64,000 bases of DNA, taken from NCBI GenBank assembly GCA_965222655.1, contig CBDCUP010000022.1, positions 1,798,001 to 1,862,000 on the forward strand, in the 5' to 3' direction. The notes beneath the pieces were generated by a model. It had not been told where the DNA came from. It saw only the letters and a list, made by a program, of their open reading frames with translations, and searched no databases. The DNA is from CAUZIZ01 sp965222655 (GTDB taxonomy: Bacteria; Acidobacteriota; UBA6911; RPQK01; JAJDTT01). A program made the position numbers and the translations under genes. This document shows, piece by piece, positions 8,337 through 17,805 of the stretch. The number at the start of each line of letters is the position of its first letter. Positions within the stretch are counted from its first letter, which is position 1.

Positions 8337-9626
8337 TCAGTCTCCCGGCTGCGATGCGGGAGCGTTCTCCAGATGCCAGAACAGCGCCCGTATCCCCAGC
8401 CAGGGGCAATCTCCCGGTTGATCTCCCTGGACACAGGGGCTCTTCGGATCCTCGTAGTATCGCTTCAGCGACTCCTCCTCCCAGTATGCATAGACCGTAA
8501 GGAAATGGTTGGGAGACAGCTCAAGCATCGGGGCGGTGAAGGAAACAGTGGGAGGGGGACTTAGGAGTTCGAACCCTTTCGACCGATTCAGAAGGCGGCT
8601 TCCACTGCGGCTTCCGTCCACCCAGCTCCGGCCGCCATCCAGGCTGATGCGCACGACCCGGCGCCCGTCCTTCTGGCCCACGCCGGAGGCCACAACGACG
8701 GTGTCACTGGTGGTCCACAGGATCGTCGCCCGGTGGCTATAGTAACCCAGATAGCTGCCGGGCACTTCGCGAAAGGAGCGGCCTCCGTCGGTCGACTCCA
8801 GCAGCAGCGCACCCTTCCAGGGCCAGGCGGTGCCCGGCGGTACTCCGGCCGCCTTCTCCTCCGCGGCCGCGTCCTGGCCTCTCAGGGGCGGGCGCTGCAG
8901 TCGTGTCACTGCCAATAGGTGGTCCGGGTCGTTGGGATCTACTGAATAGCCGGTTTCGGCAACATGCTGGTGCACTTCAGTCGGATCACCCCAGGTCTTC
9001 CCTCCATTCGCAGAGCGTATGAGCGTCTCGTGAAAGCCCGGCCGAGATTGATCTTCCTGCTGATAGTCCCCATGATCCTGGTAGCGCAGGCCGACGCCCA
9101 GCACCATGGTGCCGTCGGGGCGCTGAAAAAAGGTGTTGTAGTCGTTGTAGCAGAAGCTAAACGGATGCTTGGGGGCGCCCGGAGCCAGGTTGGCATAGTC
9201 GATCGAGGTCTGGGTCCAGGTGAGACCAGCGTCCTCGGAAAGCGACACAGACAGATCCTTGCCGCCAGGGGATTGGTGCATCAACCACAGACGCCCGTCG
9301 CGGCTCACGCCCACACCGTGGAGGATCTGTTTGTCCGGTGTCTCCGAGAGATCCACGGGTAGTCTCTTCCAGGTCTCGCCCAGGTCGCCGCTGGTCAGAA
9401 GGCCCTGGGTCTGGGTCCTCAGGTAAATCGTGCCGTCGGGATGGCGGACCATGCCCAGCATCTCGTGGGTCAGGCCTGTTTCCGGGCTCGGCTCGACCAC
9501 GTTCAGCTGCTTGTCGATCTTGATGAAGACCCGCTCCGGATCGAGCTTCTGCTGGGCAGGTGGCGCGGTGCAGGCGGCGATCAAGACAACGACCGGCAGA
9601 GTACCGGTGACCAGATGGAACCTCAT
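8337..9626 (-). CDS. Sialidase-like (BNR repeat) lipoprotein
   Basis: A 429-residue exported protein with a lipobox (VVLIAACTA, Cys about 19), so it is expected to be membrane-anchored. The body is a beta-propeller with Asp-box motifs: SGDLGETW, SEDAGLTW, SANGGKTW, STDGGRSF and SLDGGRSW, five in all. Proteins of this fold include exo-alpha-sialidases, but the sialidase FRIP motif and arginine triad are not evident, so enzyme activity is unproven; glycan binding or hydrolysis is the best guess. GGGGG precedes ATG 9626. Three further propellers of this type lie in the window. Confidence 0.85.
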   Translation of the reverse strand: MRFHLVTGTLPVVVLIAACTAPPAQQKLDPERVFIKIDKQLNVVEPSPETGLTHEMLGMVRHPDGTIYLRTQTQGLLTSGDLGETWKRLPVDLSETPDKQILHGVGVSRDGRLWLMHQSPGGKDLSVSLSEDAGLTWTQTSIDYANLAPGAPKHPFSFCYNDYNTFFQRPDGTMVLGVGLRYQDHGDYQQEDQSRPGFHETLIRSANGGKTWGDPTEVHQHVAETGYSVDPNDPDHLLAVTRLQRPPLRGQDAAAEEKAAGVPPGTAWPWKGALLLESTDGGRSFREVPGSYLGYYSHRATILWTTSDTVVVASGVGQKDGRRVVRISLDGGRSWVDGSRSGSRLLNRSKGFELLSPPPTVSFTAPMLELSPNHFLTVYAYWEEESLKRYYEDPKSPCVQGDQPGDCPWLGIRALFWHLENAPASQPGD

Positions 9627-9810
9627 GGCGTTGTCCCCCCTATTGGAATCTCTTGTCAGAGCAGCATATCATCCTCAGGCGGAAAGTCTATCTGGGCCGG
9701 CCCCGGGCGTGATAGTCCGTTGCGTCGGACAAGCCCACCCCGACCGCCGGCGGGGCTTCTATTTCAGATCCCACCGCTTGAGCGATGACCGGCGGCCGAA
9801 GTTCAATTTC

Positions 9811-9883
9811 GGCTGGTGCAGGAGCACCAGTTTGCGGGAGCTGAGGTGAGCGTGCGGCGCTGGGTGCGGGAATGGAAAGCCGC

Positions 9884-9904
<21 letters not shown>
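9811..9904 (+). pseudogene. istA remnant of an IS21-family element
   Basis: Bases 9811-9904 match 29923-30016 inside the istA gene of the resident IS21 element with about five mismatches in 94 bp, at a constant offset of 20112. Nothing else of the element remains here. The right edge coincides with the end of katG homology: the katG reading frame crosses into this remnant and ends inside it. Confidence 0.85.
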
Positions 9905-12097
<2,193 letters not shown>

Positions 12098-12718
12098 ATT
12101 CTCTCCAATCGTGTTCTGCTATTTTTCCCAACCTGCTCTGTATACAAGGATCATGAATCCTTGAAAAGTGATGATGTACACGCCGTACATGCCCCGAATA
12201 ATCTCAACTCGACCTCATCGATCGCACTCAAGTGGTAATCGGAATCCTTCAATTCTCGATTGGACTTCCCAAAGTTTCGTAGACACTCTGCTGACTATAC
12301 TGAGGCAGCGATCAGGAATGTAAGGCAAGCAGCGCTGAATTCGTGGGTCTGGCAACCGTTGAGTTCTGCCATCGTACAACTCCTTATGATGAAACGGGAT
12401 GAATAACGCCGCCCATAGACGATACCGCAGCTTGGCGTGAAACATCAATGCAGAGGTGCTTTAGTGTCCCCATCGGGGATGGTGAAACCCCTCGCTTTGA
12501 CGCGAAGAGAAGGTCCCCGAAGTCCCGCAGGGACGGTAGGGTGATCTTCAAGTGAGTTGAAAACGGAAGAGTCGGTCTCTGGACGTGGCTTTGGTCTCCA
12601 GGCCGAAGTGTACCGGTCGAGCGTAGCTCGACCGACGCGGTGTGTAGGTCGGGGGTGAGAAGTGCGGGCCAGGTCGGGTTCCCGATCGAGTCCCGTCTCA
12701 AAGAGTCTCAAAACTCAT
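12098..12718. other. Intergenic stretch with small hairpins
   Basis: No gene supported. TCCCC-ATC-GGGGA (12464-12476) and CGGTCGAGC-GTA-GCTCGACCG (12614-12634) are hairpins. The second follows GGTCTCCAGGCCG, so this is probably a relic of the type B repeat seen elsewhere. Confidence 0.5.
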
Positions 12719-12885
12719 CTAGGAGCCTGCGCGGTAGAAATGATCGTAGCCAGAAAGCGGGGAATCGAGGCCAGATTTTCTCGAGTGCGAGATGCATAGT
12801 TGTTCTATTCGTCGAGAAATCGGGGAAATATGGGCCGATTCTACCGTTTTCGCAGTAGATCAGTTTCTACCGCGCAGGCTCCTAG
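12719..12885. mobile_element. MITE-like element
   Basis: A 167-bp non-coding unit with terminal inverted repeats of about 27 bp. The first 22 bases (CTAGGAGCCTGCGCGGTAGA plus AA) match exactly between 12719-12740 and the complement of 12864-12885, and TGATC continues the match with one extra base. Both tips are CTAG. No transposase is inside, so it would depend on an autonomous element elsewhere. Its right tip overlaps the last codon of the aldolase gene. Confidence 0.75.
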
Positions 12886-13619
12886 GCCGGCGCATCTTCC
12901 TGAAAGAGGGTAATCCCGATCTCCAAATACTTGTCGCGTTCTTCTGGCGTCGTTGCCGTACCCATGGCCAGACGAATGCCGGTGCCTGCCAGTTGGGCGG
13001 CCACATTGCGCATACAGTCATCGACGTTTCGCAGCGGATATTCCGGGTGGTCTTCGAGGCTGAACAAGAGATCGTTTGGTCCGAAGGTGACCACGTTCAC
13101 TCCTGGTTTGGCCAGTTTCAGAATATTGCTCACCGCTTCAACGGATTCTACCTGGATAGCTAAAACCACATAGTCGTTCCACCACGCCGCATAGGCGTGC
13201 CGATCCATCCCCTGGGCCGCGCCGCGCACACCCCGGCGATTAGGTCCGCCCCAGCTGCGCCGTCCTATGGGCCCGTAATAGGCATAGGCAATGGCGTCGT
13301 CTACGGTCTCGGGTTCCATTACTTCTGGGACCAGAACCGCGCTGGGCCCAAAGTCCAGATAGCGCCCGACCAGATAGGCGTGCCGGGTGTGGGTGATGCG
13401 CAGTTGCACGTCGATGCCCAATTCTTCGGCAGCGCGGCAGTAATCGACCAACTGTTCTTCGCTGAAAGGGCTATGCTGACCATCTATCCAGATATAGTCA
13501 TACTTACCAGTCGACAATATCCCGGACAACTGGTCCTTACTGGTGGTTAGCGATCCACGCAGGGCGACCAGTACTTCACCGTCTTTAATGCGTTGTCTGA
13601 GTGTTTTCGTGGGCGACAT
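12882..13619 (-). CDS. HpcH/HpaI aldolase/citrate-lyase-family protein
   Basis: About 245 residues from ATG 13619, which has AGGAG seven bases upstream; a longer frame to 13691 lacks such a site. The family's TIM-barrel marks are visible: YIWIDGQHSPF, an acidic metal ligand in VLVPEVMEPETVDDA, GRRSWGGPNRRG, the second ligand region AIQVESVEAV, and FGPNDLLFSL. Members are divalent-metal class II aldolases that cleave hydroxy-oxo-acids. The stop codon TAG is contributed by the CTAG tip of the adjoining MITE, so the natural C-terminus may be longer or different. Confidence 0.85.
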   Translation of the reverse strand: MSPTKTLRQRIKDGEVLVALRGSLTTSKDQLSGILSTGKYDYIWIDGQHSPFSEEQLVDYCRAAEELGIDVQLRITHTRHAYLVGRYLDFGPSAVLVPEVMEPETVDDAIAYAYYGPIGRRSWGGPNRRGVRGAAQGMDRHAYAAWWNDYVVLAIQVESVEAVSNILKLAKPGVNVVTFGPNDLLFSLEDHPEYPLRNVDDCMRNVAAQLAGTGIRLAMGTATTPEERDKYLEIGITLFQEDAPA

Positions 13620-13764
13620 GGTTGGCTCCTGTGTTTGCTGGTTCTGTTGGGCAAGGGGAGGTTTCTGCCACTGGAAGCAATTGGATGCCAATCCCTTCCT
13701 TGGGGTCTTTGATGGGCAACCGCATGGAGGTCACCGCCGCACCGGCAGGACCGTATTTGTTCTT

Positions 13765-13998
13765 TCACAGATGCTCGTGACTACCCCCGACAAAGAGGCT
13801 CCCATCCTGGATCGCGCAGGCGTTGGGGTAGTAGGCCAATGGGTCATGTTGAAAGCCGCGATCTTCGGCAGCCATGATCCAGCTTCTCCTGTTGTCGCTG
13901 CTGTAGACGACTTGACCATTGCCTCCAACGCCGGCGCAGTAGGTGACAGCAACAGCACCGTCGGGAAAAAATGAAGCGATACCTAGTTTAACGGATGC
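13765..13998 (-). pseudogene. C-terminal remnant of a BNR/sialidase-like protein
   Basis: The minus strand reads LGIASFFPDGAVAVTYCAGV, then QVVYSSDNRRSW and AYYPNACAIQDGSLFVGGSH before a TGA at 13765. An Asp-box-like SSDNRRSW and the PDGAVAVTY blade are typical of sialidase-fold proteins. There is no start codon; the upstream part has been lost where the next gene (+ strand, 14002) begins. Confidence 0.55.
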
Positions 13999-14001
13999 GC
14001 A

Positions 14002-15516
14002 ATGGGCAAACTAGGGCGGATGATGACAATGGTACTGGCCTTGATGTGTCTACTGTCGACATTTTCAGTGCAGGCTGGGAAGCCGGCCAAACCCGAGGAA
14101 CCGCTGCACATAGGCTCTCGGCTGGAGTTGTTCGTTGATCACTATTTGATTGACGCTATGCAGGGGGCGGAGTTGAAACTGCACTCTCCCCGTCCCGCGG
14201 AACCTGTCTTGACCTTCGATAAGCCCTGGGAAGGCGCCACCTCCGACTACATCTCAGTGCTCAAGGACGATGACCGCTATCGGATGTACTATCGAGGAAG
14301 CACGCACGCCGGCAAGAACCTTACGATCCCGTCCTTGCTGAAGCCGGACGAAACACTGATTGCCGATCATCGGGAGCTGACCTGCTATGCCGAGAGCCGG
14401 GATGGCATTAACTGGACGCGGCCGTCCCTGGGTCTGTTCGAGTTCAAGGGTTCCAAGGATAACAACATTGTCTGGACGGGTGTCCGTGGTGACGGATCCC
14501 ACTGTTTCATGGTCTTCAAGGACACCAACCCTGAGTCGCCTGCCGATCAGCGCTACAAGGCTCTGACCAACTATCACTCGCCCGGGTTGAAGCATGTCAT
14601 GGGAGCCGTTTCAGGCGATGGGATCCACTGGAGGCTGGTGCGAGAGGACCCTCTCATTACCCAGGACGTTGACTGGGGGGGTGATCTGGCATTCTGGGAT
14701 TCGCAGCAGCGACGATACGTTGCCTATCTCCGAGGTTTGAGGAAAGGAAGAATTCGAGAGGTGGTGCGCTCCAGCTCTCCCGATTTTCTTCATTGGAGCC
14801 CACCTGAGTTCCTCGATCTAGGCAAGACGCCGTTGGAGCACTTCTACACCAACGCTGCCACACCCTACTTCCGGGCTCCTCATATCTATCTCGCATTTCC
14901 CCGCCGCTTCGTGCCTTGGCGCACCCTGGAGCCCTACCGGGTAAACCCGAGGTCCGGTGTCTCGGACGCGGTCCTACTCAGCAGTCGAGACGGGTTTCAC
15001 TGGCAGCGCACCTTCATGGAAGCTTTCATACGCCCGGGCAGGCACACCCGAAACTGGATTCATCGCGCCAACACCCCTGCTTCGGGAGTCGTGGCCACGG
15101 CAGAGGATGAGATCTCTCTGTACGTCCAACGCCACTACACTTTCCCCAGCGTCCACGTGCAGCGGATGGTCCTGCGAACCGACGGCTTCGTCTCAGTGAA
15201 CGCGGGGTACTCAGGGGGAGAGCTCGTCACCAAGCCACTGGTGTTCCAGGGAGACGACCTGATCCTGAACTACTCCACCTCGGCCGCGGGAAGCATCCGC
15301 GTCGAGATCCAGGATGCAAGGGGAAAGCCTGTTCCGGGATTCGCTTTAGAGGAATCTCCCTTGATCTGGGGAGACGAAATCGCACACGCCATCCAGTGGA
15401 CTCGCAGCCATCCCGGGGCTACGTCTGACAAACCCTTAGCACGCCTCTCAGGGAAACCGGTTCGGCTTCGCTTCGTCATCAAAGATGCGGATCTCTATTC
15501 CCTGCGTTTCCAGTAG
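14002..15516 (+). CDS. Secreted glycosidase-like five-bladed propeller protein
   Basis: A 504-residue protein with an N-terminal signal peptide (MMTMVLALMCLLSTFSVQAG). The body repeats blade motifs such as YRMYYRGST, SRDGINWTRP, SGDGIHWRLV, SSPDFLHWSPP and SSRDGFHWQRT, resembling the GH32/GH43/GH62-type five-bladed propeller domain, followed by a C-terminal beta-sandwich (GSIRVEIQDARGKPVPGF). Such proteins act on plant or microbial polysaccharides, but I cannot name catalytic residues. ATG 14002 or the internal ATGs at 14020/14026 could be the start. Confidence 0.65.
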   Translation: MGKLGRMMTMVLALMCLLSTFSVQAGKPAKPEEPLHIGSRLELFVDHYLIDAMQGAELKLHSPRPAEPVLTFDKPWEGATSDYISVLKDDDRYRMYYRGSTHAGKNLTIPSLLKPDETLIADHRELTCYAESRDGINWTRPSLGLFEFKGSKDNNIVWTGVRGDGSHCFMVFKDTNPESPADQRYKALTNYHSPGLKHVMGAVSGDGIHWRLVREDPLITQDVDWGGDLAFWDSQQRRYVAYLRGLRKGRIREVVRSSSPDFLHWSPPEFLDLGKTPLEHFYTNAATPYFRAPHIYLAFPRRFVPWRTLEPYRVNPRSGVSDAVLLSSRDGFHWQRTFMEAFIRPGRHTRNWIHRANTPASGVVATAEDEISLYVQRHYTFPSVHVQRMVLRTDGFVSVNAGYSGGELVTKPLVFQGDDLILNYSTSAAGSIRVEIQDARGKPVPGFALEESPLIWGDEIAHAIQWTRSHPGATSDKPLARLSGKPVRLRFVIKDADLYSLRFQ

Positions 15517-15529
15517 GGGCGCAAGGCTC

Positions 15530-15612
15530 CCTACCCTTGCCCTTGCCCTTGCCTTCACCCTCAAACTTGCCTTTGCCTGTGCCTTTGGCTTCCCCATTCC
15601 CTCGCCCCGCCC
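15530..15612. repeat. Low-complexity CCCTTG/TTGCCT run
   Basis: Pyrimidine-rich hexamer drift (CCCTTGCCCTTGCCCTTGCC and diverged copies to about 15610) directly behind the glycosidase-like gene. A slippage-type repeat without coding value. Confidence 0.75.
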
Positions 15613-15712
15613 TTGCCTTTCGGACCTGTGCAAGTCGCTGGATAGGGGACCACGGCGATAGCCAGCAAAGAAGTTCACTGGCCTCTGAAGCAGTCTCTGG
15701 GCGCGGCTAACG

Positions 15713-17437
15713 TCATGTCTGGAAGTCCTCGGGAGAGAAGTAGACCCCGTAGAGATGAGAACCCGGTGCGGGATCGCCCCGGTTGCTGTAGTCCACCATG
15801 AAGATGCGTCTATCACCCAGCTCCACCCAGGAGGAGTAGCCATTGTCAGGCCGATGTGTGGCGGAGGGGGAATTGGCGTGGAGCTCCAGCATGTGGTCCA
15901 GCTGATACTGGTCGGGATGCTCACCCCCCTGGGCTTGCCACTCCCAGCGGTGATCCGGCTCGGTCTCGTTGCCGACCTGGTAGGCGACGCGGTGCCACCA
16001 GCTCTTGCCCACTCCCTTCGCCGCCCGACCGAACCAGGTTTCCTGCAAAGGGAAGTCGTTGTACAGGGCCCGGCTCAGGACGACCTTCCCGTCCACCTCG
16101 ACGGTGAACAATCCCTTTCGGGCCTGGAGTCGGACGCTTCGTGACTTCGTCATATCCACTCTATGAATCAGGTCGATCCTGCCGCCACTAGCCCGGTCCC
16201 GATCGAGATCACGCTTGGGTGCGTAGAGCCAGAGGCCGTTGCTGCAAACATCCAATCTCCTTTCCAAGCGACCGATCTCCAGCGAGGCGACGGGCCGATC
16301 AGGAGGTCCCGCTACTCGAAGCGTAGCCTCCAGGAACAGATCGCTACGGAAGTTCTCGGGGGGAAGGAGAATGTAGCGGGTCTCAGCATCGGGGACATCC
16401 TCTATACACAGCTCCTCCGACTCGAGCGTTACCTGGTCGTGGTAGTGGACCCCTCCCGGCTTGAAGCCGGGGTTGCGCCTCAGATCTCCGATCCAGGCAT
16501 GGGTGCCCCGATTACCGGATCGGTTCCGGTAGGTGACCAGGACCTGGCCCCCAGGTAGCTGCTTCGCGTAAGGACGATCTCCTGCAAACGGCAAGGGTTT
16601 AGGTTGGCTCCAGTTCTTGCCCCCATCGGAGGAGAGACTCAGGTAGGAAGGGTAGCCGTGATGGTTGCTCTCCCTCATCACGCAGCCAAGGGTGCCGTCC
16701 GAGAGCACCACAATGGCTCCTTCCGTGTGATGGTGCACGATGTCGGCGGCGATGATGCTCCGATCCTTCCAGGTTGTACCTCCGTCGCAGGAGCGCATGA
16801 CGAAGACACCGAGCTTGCGGGTTGCCTTGAAGTAGATCTGGGAGGCCATTAGAAGGGTTCCCTCACCCAACTCCACGATACGGTCGGGCTCGAAGCCGGG
16901 AACACCCGTCAGATGGGGTTCGCTCCAGCTGCGGCCCTCGTCTGAGCTGAACCAGATCCAGATGCCCGGAGGCTGATCCTCGTGGACGTGACTGAAGTCA
17001 TTCTGATCGCAGATGATCACCAACCGCCCGTCGCTGAGACGGCTGATTCGAGGGCTCACCCAGCGTTCCTGGCCTTTGCGCTTGTCCGCCTCCGAGACCA
17101 CCCGCGGGTTCCCCCAGGTCTGGCCGCCGTCCAGGCTTTCCAGGGTCGTGATCCGCGTTGTCTCCTGGGGCCAGTGCGCATCGCAGTCGTTGTAGACCAG
17201 CATCATCTTCCCGCGGGGAAACCGGATCAGGTCGGGATTTTTGGTGAAGCGCCCCTGGGACCTCCACACCACCACCTGGCGTTTGGAGAAGGCGTCTAGA
17301 GAACGCATCCGTCTCCGCCCGCCTGCAGGGGCAGCTCCCAGGGGAGTACCGGGGAAGGGCGGGAAAACGGAGACAAAGCCTCCTGCTCCCAGAGTCCCGC
17401 TCAGGAAACGGCGCCGGTTCAAGCCAACATTTCTCAT
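15713..17437 (-). CDS. Tat-exported sialidase-like protein
   Basis: About 574 residues from ATG 17437, which has AGGAG at good distance; a TTG two codons upstream is less likely. A twin-arginine signal (NRRRFLSGTLGAGGF) leads to a sialidase-fold propeller with SLDGGQTWGNP, SSDEGRSWSEP, SCDGGTTWKDR and SSDGGKNWSQP. An insert with FLEATLRVAGPPDRP and LFTVEVDGKVVLSRAL looks like a lectin-like sandwich. A C-terminal EMASL-type metal segment is not seen. Probable export-dependent glycan hydrolase or binder; substrate unknown. Its upstream neighbour, the FG-GAP protein, points the same way but 368 bp separate them. Confidence 0.8.
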   Translation of the reverse strand: MRNVGLNRRRFLSGTLGAGGFVSVFPPFPGTPLGAAPAGGRRRMRSLDAFSKRQVVVWRSQGRFTKNPDLIRFPRGKMMLVYNDCDAHWPQETTRITTLESLDGGQTWGNPRVVSEADKRKGQERWVSPRISRLSDGRLVIICDQNDFSHVHEDQPPGIWIWFSSDEGRSWSEPHLTGVPGFEPDRIVELGEGTLLMASQIYFKATRKLGVFVMRSCDGGTTWKDRSIIAADIVHHHTEGAIVVLSDGTLGCVMRESNHHGYPSYLSLSSDGGKNWSQPKPLPFAGDRPYAKQLPGGQVLVTYRNRSGNRGTHAWIGDLRRNPGFKPGGVHYHDQVTLESEELCIEDVPDAETRYILLPPENFRSDLFLEATLRVAGPPDRPVASLEIGRLERRLDVCSNGLWLYAPKRDLDRDRASGGRIDLIHRVDMTKSRSVRLQARKGLFTVEVDGKVVLSRALYNDFPLQETWFGRAAKGVGKSWWHRVAYQVGNETEPDHRWEWQAQGGEHPDQYQLDHMLELHANSPSATHRPDNGYSSWVELGDRRIFMVDYSNRGDPAPGSHLYGVYFSPEDFQT

Positions 17438-17805
17438 ATGCAACTCCTGGCCTGGATCGCAGTGAGTCTAGATTCGCTTCTTTGTAAGCGAAGCGCAAGC
17501 GCAATGGTGAGAAGCTCTTGGTCGACAAAGCCCCGGCCTCTAGGGTGGGAGATCCCTAAGAAAGCACAGGTGAGCGCAAACAGGACCAGGTACGACGAAA
17601 CCGGGATGCCCCGGATCGATCGCTGCATTTCTCGTTCCCCCCAACACCAGCATGAAGCTGAGCGGGGCCATGTTCGCGTATCTGGGACCATTCCGTCAAA
17701 TGAAAGGTGTTGTTCCAGTACCCTCCAATGGATGAGTAATTTCCCCCTTGATTCCTGATCGAAGAGGACGCACACGAAGCCAGTAGTGTGGTGGCAGCAG
17801 CAGGA
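17438..17805. other. Intergenic stretch, no gene supported
   Basis: A 113-residue minus-strand frame has one hydrophobic segment (SSYLVLFALTCAFLGI) but no ribosome site and no recognisable family. I do not call it a gene. Confidence 0.4.
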
